DNA of 64,000 nt from Tenacibaculum larymnensis (GTDB taxonomy: Bacteria > Bacteroidota > Bacteroidia > Flavobacteriales > Flavobacteriaceae), in the NCBI RefSeq assembly GCF_028829235.1, contig NZ_JAIWJY010000003.1, positions 124,001-188,000 on the forward strand. Reading direction: 5' to 3'. The translations under genes and the position numbers were made by a program. Within the stretch, counting starts at the first letter, position 1, and each line of letters opens with the position of its first letter. The notes under the pieces are model-generated. The model was not told the origin of the DNA. It worked only from the letters and a program-made list of their open reading frames with translations, and searched no databases. This document shows, in pieces, positions 1 through 8,895 of the stretch.

Positions 1-1
1 T

Positions 2-1177
2 TCTATTGGAGAAAATGTCAATGAACTCAAAAATCATATTTTAGCAACGTGTATAAGTGAGATTTTAAGAGATGAAACTAGCAGTCCATCAAAGTCCGAT
101 AGGATATTATCGATACTTCAAAAATTCAATACAGCTGAAATATCATTAACAACAGAATTCACTTTTATAGACCAAGATGGTACAGAGCATAATTCTGTAC
201 GTATTGGGAATCAAAACGTTAGACTTAATTTAAGAAACTGCTTATATGTTCATTTTGGAGTAATTGTAGGTACTGAACAATTACACTATTTCCTTGAGCA
301 AACTAACGGAGATGGTTTATCACTTTTTATTCAAGAAAAATTTCAAATGCCTTCTTATGAAAAGTACCAAAAATTCACATTTGACATTATAGAAGATGCT
401 CTCGATTTAGCTCTATTATATGAAGAAGCACACGGAAATAGACATATTAGAGATTATTGTTCTTCGTTAATTACAAGGGTAAAAAGTATCAAGGACAGAA
501 CGGATTTCAATTTTCTAAAAAAAGATGATGGCAATATAAGTGAGTATAAAAACAGTTTGATTGGATTAAATGAAGTAGAAGCTCAAAAATTAAAAACTAG
601 TCAAATAACTATTATTGACATAAGTGCAGTAGAAGATGAAATTGTGGAAGTAATATCTTGTGTTATATCTCGTATTATTTATGAAAGTGTTAAGGACATA
701 AATCCTCGAAATTCATATCCAGTAAATCTAATTTTGGAAGAAGCTCATAGATATATTTCACGTAATCCAATGGGAACATTCCTTAAAGCAAATAAGATTT
801 TTGACTCAATTGCTAAAGAAGGGAGAAAATTTGGACTGTTACTTTTGGTTTCATCACAAAGACCAAGTGAATTATCTAAAACAGTATTATCTCAATGCAG
901 TAATTTTATAGTCCACAGAATACAAAATCCAGAAGACCTTGCACATATTCGACAAATTACACCGCATATTTCCGAAACAATTTTGAGGAGAATGCCATCT
1001 ATTCCGACTCAACACGCTTTGATTTTTGGTCATTCGGTAAATCTTCCGACAACTTTTAAGGTTCACGAAGCAAAACCGTTACCGAAAAGTGATAATAATA
1101 GAATAAGTGAAAATTGGTTTAGACAAAAAGGATTTTCATTAACAGAAAACGTCGAAATGTCAGATGAGGAAGAATAA
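2..1177 (+). CDS. HerA-like ATPase/helicase, C-terminal part (5' end outside window)
   Basis: The reading frame is open from the left edge, so the start lies upstream and only the last ~391 residues are visible. The C-terminal half carries a Walker-B-like strand (NLILEEAHRYI, near base 730) and the HerA/DUF87 signature in which GRKFGLLLLVSSQRPSEL is followed by SNFIVHRIQNPEDL, i.e. the sensor and arginine-finger region of FtsK/HerA hexameric DNA translocases. HerA proteins act with nucleases (NurA) in end resection, or with SIR2 or DUF4297 partners in phage defence. The partner would be upstream and cannot be seen. Family assignment is firm; a defence role is inferred from the neighbouring defence genes. 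Confidence 0.8.
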   Translation, partial: SIGENVNELKNHILATCISEILRDETSSPSKSDRILSILQKFNTAEISLTTEFTFIDQDGTEHNSVRIGNQNVRLNLRNCLYVHFGVIVGTEQLHYFLEQTNGDGLSLFIQEKFQMPSYEKYQKFTFDIIEDALDLALLYEEAHGNRHIRDYCSSLITRVKSIKDRTDFNFLKKDDGNISEYKNSLIGLNEVEAQKLKTSQITIIDISAVEDEIVEVISCVISRIIYESVKDINPRNSYPVNLILEEAHRYISRNPMGTFLKANKIFDSIAKEGRKFGLLLLVSSQRPSELSKTVLSQCSNFIVHRIQNPEDLAHIRQITPHISETILRRMPSIPTQHALIFGHSVNLPTTFKVHEAKPLPKSDNNRISENWFRQKGFSLTENVEMSDEEE

Positions 1178-1219
1178 AGAGCCAACGCTACATCAAAGTC
1201 GATTTTCAGATAAAATTAA

Positions 1220-1492
1220 GGAGGTCGAGTAGATGGTCAAAAAGGTGGTGCAATGGGTGGTGTAATAGGTGGTGCAATAGATGCTATAGATGAACTTACT
1301 AAAAGACAAAAAGCAGTACTTAAACTCATTGCAACCAATACTACTATTACTTATACTGAAATAGCTGAAGCTTTAGGCATCAATGAATCCCCTGTGGGCA
1401 AACATATAAATGCGCTCAAAACCAAAGGGTTTATAAAACGCCACGGTGGCACACAAGGTTATTGGGAAATTAATCTCGAAAAAAATCAGTAA
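1220..1492 (+). pseudogene. C-terminal winged-helix remnant of an AlbA_2/RecG-like regulator
   Basis: The first frame-compatible codon after a stop is at 1220; an ATG at 1253 gives 79 residues. The sequence has the glycine-rich linker (GGAMGGVIGGAID) and the winged helix (LTKRQKAVLKLI, then ITYTEIAEALGINESPVGKHINALK) that normally end AlbA_2 (Schlafen-like AAA_4) or RecG-like putative transcriptional regulators of 400-500 residues. The rest of such a protein is missing: an in-frame stop at 1217 and the HerA gene lie immediately upstream. I therefore read it as a 3' gene remnant, although a stand-alone small DNA-binding protein is possible. An AAGGAGG at 1218-1224 precedes an out-of-frame ATG at 1233. 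Confidence 0.5.
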
Positions 1493-1500
1493 GTATCCTT

Positions 1501-1872
1501 TTAAAAAGGCGATTTATCCTTTGAGCCTCTCGCATCCGCCAACCATTTGCCATTTTGCTTAACCAGTTTAAAAAGACCCGGTGTCTTATCATAGGCTGTA
1601 GTATATTTTACCCAAGCCACATCACCCATTATCGTATCCTGCAAAACTGTAAAGTTTGAATCATCCTTTACCGTCGCATTGAACATATTTATAGTATTCA
1701 TATAATTAGAATATGCCTGTGGTGTTGAGTTGGCTTTTAAAGCTTCCTCATCTTTTTCATAAAAGCTTTCGATGACGATTTGGGCTGTGGCACTTGGTCC
1801 CGAAATTTTAGTATCAGAATCGGCACAAGAAAGGAACAGCAGTACGAGCGAGAAAACGACAATTTTTTTCAT
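1501..1872 (-). CDS. DUF4878-like small lipoprotein
   Basis: A 123-residue protein beginning with a lipoprotein signal peptide: positive MKK, hydrophobic core, and lipobox ending at Cys16 (LFLSC). The mature part resembles the NTF2-like DUF4878 family (TAQIVIESFYEKDEEALKAN, then WVKYTTAYDK and an ending with KLVKQNGKWLAD). It lies 7 bp downstream of traN on the same strand, so it is probably the last gene of the transfer operon in this window. A role as a surface-exclusion or accessory lipoprotein of the conjugation apparatus is only suggested by position. Its 3' end converges on the winged-helix fragment, 8 bp away. Confidence 0.6.
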   Translation of the reverse strand: MKKIVVFSLVLLFLSCADSDTKISGPSATAQIVIESFYEKDEEALKANSTPQAYSNYMNTINMFNATVKDDSNFTVLQDTIMGDVAWVKYTTAYDKTPGLFKLVKQNGKWLADARGSKDKSPF

Positions 1873-1879
1873 AATATTC

Positions 1880-2710
1880 TTAATTTGGGTTATTGATATA
1901 TCTATGTGATATTTTCAGTTCAATGTTTCGTTCGCCATCCTTTTCATTCAATTCTAAAATCGCCCTACGGTCATTAGATAATGAAAATTTGGGCAATACA
2001 TAAACGAAGCGCACAGTTTCACTTTCTGCAATTTTTGAAGGCAGATTGTGTTTGTACGTTGGTTCTTGATACAGGCGTTGCAACGATTTTCTTTTCCCTT
2101 TTTGTCTTGTTTCAATCGAAAGGTTTAAGAAATTCAAATCGTAATCCAAAGTAGAATTATTCTCAATCTGGATAACGAAGTAGAGTTCTTCCTTATCAAA
2201 AACAACATTTTCAACAGTCAAGACAATGCCTTGCGTTCGCTTCTTAATCCGACCGATACGCTGGTTTCTGTTAAGAAGATACGAGCAGAATTTTTGATAG
2301 TAATACGCTCTATTATCTACACGTTCTTCAGAAGATTCAGCAAGAATCGAATCGACCTTAATTGGTTTCTCATTTCCGATACTACTTGATAGCGGAATGA
2401 AATAATTGAGCTTAGATAGCTGTTTTTTATATCTTACAATATACGAAAAAATTGAACCATTTCTATTGACTACCAACAGATTACTTTCCTTCCCAGGCTT
2501 TGCCTGAAGAAGTCCAAAATACTGTTCTTTTTCACGATTGTAAGTAAATACAAAATTATCTGAACCGGTTATTCCTTGCCGAATAGGTTCAGGGAAGAAT
2601 AATGCAACGTTTTTGGTGTCGTTGGCATATAGGGTATCGAGAACTGTAGTTGTTTGCGCTTTCGCGAAAGCGGAAATCAGTATCGCAAATATTAAAATTG
2701 TTGCTCTCAT
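1880..2710 (-). CDS. traN: Conjugative transposon protein TraN (DUF4138, VirB9-like)
   Basis: A 276-residue secreted protein with an N-terminal signal peptide (hydrophobic residues 3-17, cleavage near AFAKAQ). The start of the mature protein (LDTLYANDTKNVALFFPEPI) and the motif ENNSTLDYDLNFLNLSIET are characteristic of Bacteroidetes TraN/DUF4138. These proteins are proposed to occupy the VirB9 position of the type IV secretion channel, pairing with TraM. The ATG overlaps the last 4 bp of traM, indicating translational coupling. The full usual length is present, with no visible damage. Confidence 0.9.
   Translation of the reverse strand: MRATILIFAILISAFAKAQTTTVLDTLYANDTKNVALFFPEPIRQGITGSDNFVFTYNREKEQYFGLLQAKPGKESNLLVVNRNGSIFSYIVRYKKQLSKLNYFIPLSSSIGNEKPIKVDSILAESSEERVDNRAYYYQKFCSYLLNRNQRIGRIKKRTQGIVLTVENVVFDKEELYFVIQIENNSTLDYDLNFLNLSIETRQKGKRKSLQRLYQEPTYKHNLPSKIAESETVRFVYVLPKFSLSNDRRAILELNEKDGERNIELKISHRYINNPN
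2657..2672. repeat. 16-bp perfect palindrome with TTTCGCGAAA core
   Basis: The sequence CGCTTTCGCGAAAGCG is a perfect palindrome lying inside the traN signal-peptide region, where it encodes Phe-Ala-Lys just before the predicted cleavage site. A shorter relative, CTTTCGCGAAG, occurs at 45894-45904 in the same relative place (the signal peptide of the TolC-like protein). Confidence 0.6.
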
Positions 2711-3636
2711 AATTTAGGTTTTAGAATTAATTTATAATTATTCAATACCGTAACTTTTACGTTTCGGTTGTTACGTCTGAGTACTTTGGATATACCACCA
2801 ACTTGTGGTACGGTAGGAATGTTGATATCGCCAATAATATCGTCCAAGACTTCAGTGGTGGCTTCTGCTCGAAAATTGTTCTGTACATAGATACCTTCAC
2901 TACCATCAGATAAATCGAATGCTTTGAGCTTCGTGGGATGATGCTTAATATTTTCAATTTCAATGAGCGCACGATTAGGCTGAAAACTTATGAAGCCGAA
3001 AATAGGTGTATTCTTAGGCATTTTTTTACCATTAATCGAAGCGGATTTAGTCAGGCGCATTCGCAATCTGGTATTCGCTTTTACAACTTGGTCGCCATCT
3101 ACTACCACGTATATAGTTTCATCTGTATTACCAATGATTGAAACTTCATTGGGTTTTGGGGAAGCGGCAAAGAACAATTGATGTTCCAAGCCTAATTCTT
3201 TGGCTTCGATTTTTTGTTCTCTTTTTATTTCAGCGGAATCAATTGTTGAAGTTTTCGTTTGAGCTACTCTTTTCCTTCCAAAATTCCGATAGCGTTTTTC
3301 GGAATATTGAATCTTTCCGGCATCATAAATACTATCGACGATGCGTTCCTTTTCACGTTCCGGCAAGTCTGGGTCGTAAAAACCCAAAGAATCAATCAGT
3401 TTTTCATCGTAGATGCTGGGTGCATTGTTTTCGCGCACTTCCTTCAAATCATTAATGGCATCTAATTTAGATTCATATTCTTTTTGGTTTTCATCCAAAT
3501 CGGGCACTAAGGTTTGTTGCAGGCTTTCCGTTTCACTTACATCATCGCCCATAACCATTACAGAATAGGAAATGAGAAATATGAAAATCACTGCCAAGAC
3601 AGCTGCAAATACTATTTTGTTTTTTTCTACTTTCAT
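2707..3636 (-). CDS. traM: Conjugative transposon protein TraM (VirB10-like)
   Basis: A 309-residue protein with one N-terminal transmembrane helix (residues ~8-28), a long charged, acidic and glutamine-rich linker, and a C-terminal beta-rich domain (from about residue 150: ELGLEHQLFFAA, then VVVDGDQVVKANTRLRMRL and the GFISFQPNRALIEIENI region). This is the layout of Bacteroidetes TraM, the VirB10-like protein that spans the periplasm and connects the inner-membrane complex to TraN. It overlaps traN by 4 bp. Between traM and traK there is only a 52-bp spacer holding a GC-rich palindromic repeat; no traL-like ORF is present. Confidence 0.9.
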   Translation of the reverse strand: MKVEKNKIVFAAVLAVIFIFLISYSVMVMGDDVSETESLQQTLVPDLDENQKEYESKLDAINDLKEVRENNAPSIYDEKLIDSLGFYDPDLPEREKERIVDSIYDAGKIQYSEKRYRNFGRKRVAQTKTSTIDSAEIKREQKIEAKELGLEHQLFFAASPKPNEVSIIGNTDETIYVVVDGDQVVKANTRLRMRLTKSASINGKKMPKNTPIFGFISFQPNRALIEIENIKHHPTKLKAFDLSDGSEGIYVQNNFRAEATTEVLDDIIGDINIPTVPQVGGISKVLRRNNRNVKVTVLNNYKLILKPKL

Positions 3637-3663
3637 AAGAGTATATTTTTTAAATGCCGATTA

Positions 3664-3688
3664 CCAGCCTACCGTCAGGCAGGTCGGC
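3664..3688. repeat. GC-rich imperfect palindromic dispersed repeat
   Basis: On the minus strand the repeat reads GCCGACCTGCCTGACGGTAG followed by GCTGG, immediately after the traK stop codon. It is conspicuously richer in G and C than its surroundings and can fold on itself (CCTGCC against GGTAGG). A related copy with the core GACCTGCCTGCCGGTAAGG sits in frame inside the first merTP gene at 57671-57689. Confidence 0.55.
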
Positions 3689-4303
3689 TCAACTTTTATC
3701 ATTTAGTTTTTTAAGGGTGTTCTCAAAATAATTGGTAATTAAAAGTCCGTGTGGATTGTTGGGAAAATTTCGATCCACCATAATAAGGTTTCCAGTGGAA
3801 ACCAATTCGTAAGTGTCAATTATAGAACCTCTATTGATTTCAAAAACAGTAACCGTCCTAAAAACATACGTCCCGTTTTGTTCTTCTATTTGCGAATCGA
3901 TGCTCAACACTTTCTGCACAAGCGAATATTGTAAGAGACGGTTGTAAACACCATCTGCTTTTTTCTGACGATACAGGTTGTCCACAGAACTGTTTCCCAA
4001 CCAAAGTGCCTTTTTTAAATTACTTTCATAATTACTCGCATCAATATTGTAAAAATAATTGTGGAACAAGTCTAAATGTGCCAAGGCTTCAACCCTAAAA
4101 TTTTCTTTTTGGGTTACGAGCTTCAGCGGAATAATGCTGCCATCGGTATTTATGGCAAAAGCGCTATTTAGTGCTTTTTGATTTGTGGAATATGCCATCC
4201 ATAAAGCGAAGGTGCTGGATAGTAATGCTAGGACCAAAACTGCCAAAACGATAAACCGGTTTAATTTTAATACGTTGTAGATATTCTTGTATGGTGTTTT
4301 CAT
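3689..4303 (-). CDS. traK: Conjugative transposon protein TraK (VirB8-like)
   Basis: A 204-residue bitopic membrane protein: a short cytoplasmic N-terminus, one transmembrane helix (residues ~15-37, RFIVLAVLVLALLSSTFALW) and a periplasmic domain of mixed alpha/beta composition. The motif HLDLFHNYFYNIDASNYESNLKKALWLG is the TraK family signature. VirB8-like proteins scaffold assembly of the conjugation channel at the inner membrane. The length is the usual one for the family (about 200-210). It lies 11 bp after traJ in the operon. Confidence 0.9.
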   Translation of the reverse strand: MKTPYKNIYNVLKLNRFIVLAVLVLALLSSTFALWMAYSTNQKALNSAFAINTDGSIIPLKLVTQKENFRVEALAHLDLFHNYFYNIDASNYESNLKKALWLGNSSVDNLYRQKKADGVYNRLLQYSLVQKVLSIDSQIEEQNGTYVFRTVTVFEINRGSIIDTYELVSTGNLIMVDRNFPNNPHGLLITNYFENTLKKLNDKS

Positions 4304-4314
4304 TCTGAATTGAA

Positions 4315-5157
4315 TTAGTTGGTAAATAATCTGAGCGTAAAAGATGTGGCACGTTTATACAATTTGAATTTTAGGAACACGATAAAAGCCACAGAACCTA
4401 ATTGAACGACAGGTGCAAAAAAGCCTTGACCTGTATCGGTTCCGAAAAGGTTTGTCCAAAAATTGGTATTGATTTCCGTATAAATAGCATTGATAAATAC
4501 ATTGACCAGAAAGAAGGCAGGCACCAACATATATACAGCCGCATATAATTTGAAAAATGTATAAGCAAGGGAACGGAATTTTTCAAAAACCGCTAAACTT
4601 ATAACCAATGGAAAAAATGCCTGCATTATTCCCAACAGGAAAAAGCGTTCGGCTAAAAATAAAGGGTATATAAATAGGTCGAGAATCCAAAGAATGGTGC
4701 TTAAGATAAATGCTAATATTTTAAAGCCATACAACGGTGTTACCAATGCTTCGTACAAAAGCGTCATCGCTGAACTTGCAGCATCAAAAAGACTTACATC
4801 TTCCTCTAAAGGAATATCCTGCATTTGCAATGGAAGTAACGCAGGTGCTGTTCCCCTGTACTGTCCCTCGATGGCTACCAATATCCCATCAAAGAATCCT
4901 AACACCTGCGTTGAAAATATTACTAAAAGGACGATGGCAAAATTCTTTGCCAATTCGCCGGGACTCAAGCCCCAAGTATAACCGTCCTTATCGGCAATGC
5001 CTTCATTATACTTTTTTAAGATGTTGATCAAAAAGAACAGGACAGCAAGTGTTTTCATTCCTGCAATGGTATATTGTGAAAAGTTGCTTGCCTGTATGGT
5101 CTGGAACACCGTATCGATGTATTCCAACCCAATCCCTAAAAGTATGGTTGCGGTCAT
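4315..5157 (-). CDS. traJ: Conjugative transposon protein TraJ (VirB6-like polytopic membrane protein)
   Basis: A 280-residue inner-membrane protein with about six hydrophobic segments (around residues 30-48, 72-92, 130-150, 155-190, 205-228 and 245-265). The soluble region between the second and third segments contains the family motif GYTWGLSPGELAKNFA followed by GFFDGILVAIEGQYRG. TraJ of Bacteroidetes conjugative transposons corresponds to VirB6/TrbL, the polytopic component that helps move DNA across the inner membrane. Its start codon lies only 2 bp after the stop of the preceding gene, so the two are probably translationally coupled. Confidence 0.88.
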   Translation of the reverse strand: MTATILLGIGLEYIDTVFQTIQASNFSQYTIAGMKTLAVLFFLINILKKYNEGIADKDGYTWGLSPGELAKNFAIVLLVIFSTQVLGFFDGILVAIEGQYRGTAPALLPLQMQDIPLEEDVSLFDAASSAMTLLYEALVTPLYGFKILAFILSTILWILDLFIYPLFLAERFFLLGIMQAFFPLVISLAVFEKFRSLAYTFFKLYAAVYMLVPAFFLVNVFINAIYTEINTNFWTNLFGTDTGQGFFAPVVQLGSVAFIVFLKFKLYKRATSFTLRLFTN

Positions 5158-5159
5158 TA

Positions 5160-5741
5160 TTAATAGTCTGTTTCTCGATTATTGACTTTATCCTGCATCT
5201 TTCGGAAGGAAATAATATCACGATAGCGTTTGGTTTTGGTTGTGATGCTGGACACCATTTGCTTTGATTCCTTCTCTTTTTCCTTGAGTACTTTTGCACG
5301 TTCGGCATCGCTCATTTTTAGGTAGTCGCTAGACAGAACTTCGTCAATAAAATCAACCGTTTCCAATGAGTTTTGTACAATGGCATCAAAGGATTCCACC
5401 ACTCTACTGATTTCATCGGGTTTGATGTAAGGCGAATTCAAAATATCCTGCAAATCGGTTTGCATTACATTGATGAGTCGTTGATTGTTGTCTGCAATTT
5501 CTTGGACAGCATTAAGCTGTTGTACCACACTCGATACTTTCTCGATGGCTTCTTTTGCATCTTTCAGAAATTTCACAGACTTGATAAGTTGGCTCGTCTG
5601 TTTGGCAGATTCTACCAAGGATTTTACCAAGCTGATAAAGTTGGTGTTGTCATACACTGGCATTCCTTGGGCAGTAGCTTTGCTTGTCATAAATAAAGTC
5701 AGGGCTACGGTCATTACTAAAATTTTGATTTTTGTCTTCAT
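5160..5741 (-). CDS. traI: Conjugal transfer protein TraI (DUF4141-type, VirB5-like; not a relaxase)
   Basis: A 193-residue secreted, mostly alpha-helical protein with a cleavable signal peptide (residues 1-24, ending TSKATAQ). The mature protein is a chain of amphipathic helices rich in Lys, Glu and Gln (VKSLVESAKQTSQLIKSVKF, then KEAIEKVSSVVQQLNAVQEI), as in the DUF4141/TraI proteins coded just after traG in Bacteroidetes conjugative elements. The likely role is a periplasmic or pilus-tip T4SS component. The name TraI here follows CTnDOT usage and does not mean a relaxase. It lies 10 bp after traG. Confidence 0.75.
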   Translation of the reverse strand: MKTKIKILVMTVALTLFMTSKATAQGMPVYDNTNFISLVKSLVESAKQTSQLIKSVKFLKDAKEAIEKVSSVVQQLNAVQEIADNNQRLINVMQTDLQDILNSPYIKPDEISRVVESFDAIVQNSLETVDFIDEVLSSDYLKMSDAERAKVLKEKEKESKQMVSSITTKTKRYRDIISFRKMQDKVNNRETDY

Positions 5742-5751
5742 AATATTTGTT

Positions 5752-8148
5752 TTAAGATGTAAATTGAATTATTGCTTTTTCCATATCGTAATGCTCGTCG
5801 TAGAGCTTCATAATTTCCTCATTTTCCTGTCCATCGGTTAAGTAAGCCGCATAAACTTCTTTTGGCACTTCTAACCGGAAAATGTTGCTTTCCCTACCGA
5901 TTTTGATGAACATTTCGGTGTATTTCCGTGGGCCGGAAAGATTGTTTTTAATAGACTTTAGTTGGTTTAAATCGTGACTGGATAGATTGAGCCTTTTTAC
6001 TAATTCATCATATCCCTTTTCATTATTCAAGCTGTAAATAACCTGTGTGTTTTCCAAAATACTCGCTGAAGTGGAATTGTTTGGAAGCTGATTGATGGAT
6101 TGTAGAATAATCCCAATCGCACCGTTTTGTTTACGGATGGCTTGATAGTAGAACTCCACGCTTTCCAGTACATTTTCAAACTTCAGTTGCTTTGCAAACT
6201 CATCAAATAAGATAATGCCTTTTTCAGCACGGTTTTTCCAAATGGTTCTTTGGATGGCAGATTTAATCAGCTTCAACATTACGGACAGGATTTCCTTATT
6301 GTCCTTGACTTCATCGAGCTCAAAAACAATCAATCGTTTATCTTCGATTTTATAGGTTTGGTCTTCGCTTACTTCAAAAAGGAAGCTGTATAGACCATCG
6401 CCGACATATTCGGACATTACGTGCAAAAAGCTCGTTATGTTGAAGTAGTCGGGATGGATTTTTAGGGTATCTAAAAGGTCTTTTTGTTTCCTTTCTATAA
6501 AGCTGTAAAAACCATCTAACGAATGATTTTCTGAGGTGTTATTATAATAGTGACGCAATATCTTTTTAACCGAGACTGATTGTGCTTTTGTAACTTTTAA
6601 ATCTGAAGCGAACAGTTCAAAAAGGAAAACAGATAGGTCTTCCAAACGTTCAGGTGTCAAGTCTTTAACATCGCTGATGTAAAATGGATTGATGCCTAAG
6701 TTTTTACCGCTTTCATATCTGAGAACCGTATATTTTTCAGGATAGAGCTTGGCGAATTTGGTGTAAGAACCACCTAAATCAATAATGACCAACCGTACAC
6801 CACTTTCAAAATATTGGCGCAGAATATTGTTTGCCAAAAAGGATTTGCCTTCGCCTGTTGGTGCAAAAATGGCAAAATTCCGTGCCTTTATCCGTTTCTT
6901 TTTTTCATCCCAAACATCTTTTAGCACTGGAATGTTATGTTCTCTATCATTGAAGATGATTCCGGTGTTATCGGATTTGTAATTGGTATTGTTAATGAAC
7001 AGACACAGAGCGTGCTTTAAATCTGTTACATATAAATCGTTATTTGAAAAGTTGGAAGAAAAGCAGCAGTAACTATTAAGAATATAGTTTTTACGCTCTT
7101 CGCCACGTGGATAATATGGGATGATATCCAGTTCCTTAAATTCGGTCTTGATTTTGGATGTGATTTTGTCCAGTTTTTTGGCTTCCTTTGCCCAATAGAC
7201 AATATTGAGATGACCACGAATAATCCGTGCATTATCATCGGCATTGATTTGGTCAAGAATATGTTGGATTTTACCCAGAATCACTTTGTTCTGCGAACCG
7301 AAGTTGGAACTTTTATTCAATTCTTCAACTTTTTTATCGAGCAGCTTGCGCCACTTTTGTTTGTCATCGAGATATAGAATTTGATTGACAATATGATTTT
7401 CGTTAAGCGTAAGCCCTAAGCCATCAATAAACCCTTGATGAAACACAAAATCGTCTGAAGTGAATTTCTCATTGGTTTTGCTGCTCTGCACACTTTCGCC
7501 AAAGCACAGTTCGCTGTTGATGGCCAGGGCATCAAAATGGTTTTCGCCAATATTGACGCTTTTCTTTTCAAGTATAATATCTGTATCAAAGCCTTCGTTG
7601 AAACCATTGAAATAACCGTTGGTTAGTTTCTGAATTTTCTCAGCATTGAGTGGTAGAAATTCCATTTTTCGGCTATTATTGATAAAAGAAACGGAATCGC
7701 TTACCGAGTTGGCAAAGCTTTTAATGTTGTCATCCAGTTCCTGTACAATTCCCTTTGAAACCTTTCGGAACGGATTGACATATTTTGGATTGTTGAGCGC
7801 TTTGTTTTTGGTCAAGATGAAAAACAAATAACATTTGTGTTCAATATGTCCACGACCTTTAAAATGCTCGTGTGTCGCCTTCTCTAAAAAAGTTTTATTC
7901 GGAAGTTGTTCAGAAGAATAGGATTTCTTCAGGTAGATATCTTGTTTGTGAACTACAGTACCAATCGGTAAAGATTTCAAAGCCTGAAACCAAGCACCGT
8001 GCATATCTTCAAAATCCTTTTCGGACAACGAATAAATTTCTGGTAAGTTACCTTTATAGCACAAAACGACATTACCATTATTGGCAAATACGATATTGTC
8101 CTGAATATCTGCAATGGGTTGATATGCTGAAAGATTAATCTTGTTCAT
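5752..8148 (-). CDS. traG: Conjugation system ATPase TraG (VirB4-like)
   Basis: A 798-residue cytoplasmic ATPase that powers assembly of the transfer apparatus. Walker A reads FAPTGEGKSFLANNIL at about residue 426; Walker B reads KGIILFDEFAKQL near residue 646, followed by the VirB4 motif IGIILQSINQL. The N-terminal third (PIADIQDNIVFANNGNVVLCYKG) is the usual TraG substrate or membrane-contact domain. Length is normal for the Bacteroidetes TraG family (about 800-840). The start codon lies within the last 14 bp of traF, indicating coupled translation. All the catalytic motifs I could identify are intact. Confidence 0.95.
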   Translation of the reverse strand: MNKINLSAYQPIADIQDNIVFANNGNVVLCYKGNLPEIYSLSEKDFEDMHGAWFQALKSLPIGTVVHKQDIYLKKSYSSEQLPNKTFLEKATHEHFKGRGHIEHKCYLFFILTKNKALNNPKYVNPFRKVSKGIVQELDDNIKSFANSVSDSVSFINNSRKMEFLPLNAEKIQKLTNGYFNGFNEGFDTDIILEKKSVNIGENHFDALAINSELCFGESVQSSKTNEKFTSDDFVFHQGFIDGLGLTLNENHIVNQILYLDDKQKWRKLLDKKVEELNKSSNFGSQNKVILGKIQHILDQINADDNARIIRGHLNIVYWAKEAKKLDKITSKIKTEFKELDIIPYYPRGEERKNYILNSYCCFSSNFSNNDLYVTDLKHALCLFINNTNYKSDNTGIIFNDREHNIPVLKDVWDEKKKRIKARNFAIFAPTGEGKSFLANNILRQYFESGVRLVIIDLGGSYTKFAKLYPEKYTVLRYESGKNLGINPFYISDVKDLTPERLEDLSVFLFELFASDLKVTKAQSVSVKKILRHYYNNTSENHSLDGFYSFIERKQKDLLDTLKIHPDYFNITSFLHVMSEYVGDGLYSFLFEVSEDQTYKIEDKRLIVFELDEVKDNKEILSVMLKLIKSAIQRTIWKNRAEKGIILFDEFAKQLKFENVLESVEFYYQAIRKQNGAIGIILQSINQLPNNSTSASILENTQVIYSLNNEKGYDELVKRLNLSSHDLNQLKSIKNNLSGPRKYTEMFIKIGRESNIFRLEVPKEVYAAYLTDGQENEEIMKLYDEHYDMEKAIIQFTS

Positions 8149-8419
8149 AATCGAAGCCTGAATTTCTTTTGTTACTGATAATTTTCGGGAAGGCTTTCGC
8201 CATCTGAAATAATTGTGGATTGTTTGTGATTCGGATTAATGCAATGTAAAGCGCAGCATTAAAAATTAAGACGCCTATAATTATTCCGAAACTGAATGAA
8301 AAAATGATAATCATTAAGGATCCAAGTATGGACATCATCATTAAGGCAAACAGGGAAATGGGCAGCCCAAAAATGACTGCCTTTTTCCTAATATTTCTAT
8401 AGACCTCGAATCGCTTCAT
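8135..8419 (-). CDS. traF: Conjugative transposon protein TraF (DUF4133, VirB3-like)
   Basis: A 94-residue protein with two adjacent hydrophobic segments (residues ~15-37 and 40-60) and a positively charged C-terminal tail, matching the DUF4133/TraF family that lies between traE and traG in Bacteroidetes elements. VirB3-like proteins associate with the VirB4-like ATPase at the inner membrane, which agrees with the 14-bp overlap with traG. Its ATG shares one base with the traE stop codon. Confidence 0.88.
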   Translation of the reverse strand: MKRFEVYRNIRKKAVIFGLPISLFALMMMSILGSLMIIIFSFSFGIIIGVLIFNAALYIALIRITNNPQLFQMAKAFPKIISNKRNSGFDYEQD

Positions 8420-8706
8420 TATACTACGATTCCAATTAGATAGGTAAATATCCCAACAACAGCACCCGCAATTAAGACGAATACCAAAACTCTGGTAATA
8501 CCTTTTTTTAAATCTGCGTTCTCGCCAAAGAAGTGTCCTGCATTAAAAAGGAAACCAACTAAAAAAATAACACCGAGTAAAATTGGAAAGATTGTTCTTA
8601 TGGTATCACCTACGTCATTTACAGAATCCTCAATGCCACCAATTTGTGCAAAAAGAGATGTTGAGATAAGTGAAATAAATACTGCGAAATAATTTGATTT
8701 TTTCAT
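8419..8706 (-). CDS. traE: Conjugative transposon protein TraE (DUF4134, VirB2-like pilin)
   Basis: A 95-residue protein: signal peptide (residues 1-20, ending LFAQ), a short acidic region (GGIEDSVNDVGDTIRTI) and two hydrophobic helices (about 40-58 and 70-95). This is the layout of DUF4134/TraE, which is thought to be the VirB2-like subunit. It is the first gene of the visible minus-strand transfer operon; traA-traD equivalents are not seen here. The ~190-bp gap between it and the divergent amidase gene presumably holds promoters for both directions, but I see no full promoter consensus for traE. Confidence 0.88.
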   Translation of the reverse strand: MKKSNYFAVFISLISTSLFAQIGGIEDSVNDVGDTIRTIFPILLGVIFLVGFLFNAGHFFGENADLKKGITRVLVFVLIAGAVVGIFTYLIGIVV

Positions 8707-8895
8707 AACTGAAAAGTTTAAAAATTTGTGTTGTTTTTGTTATTGGAAAAATACATATATTTGTTTACAAATAACTGATAATCAAATATTTGTGAATAAA
8801 ATATTATTTGATTTTGTTTGATTTCCGATGATATTATTTGGCATCAAATTCTATGATTTTTGGAAGTTGAATTGTTAATAACCCAAAATTTGAAA

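Noticed and set aside
5160..5741. Relaxase, because the conjugative-transposon name is TraI
   Set aside because: The protein is a 193-residue secreted helical protein without any relaxase motif; the name follows CTnDOT usage.
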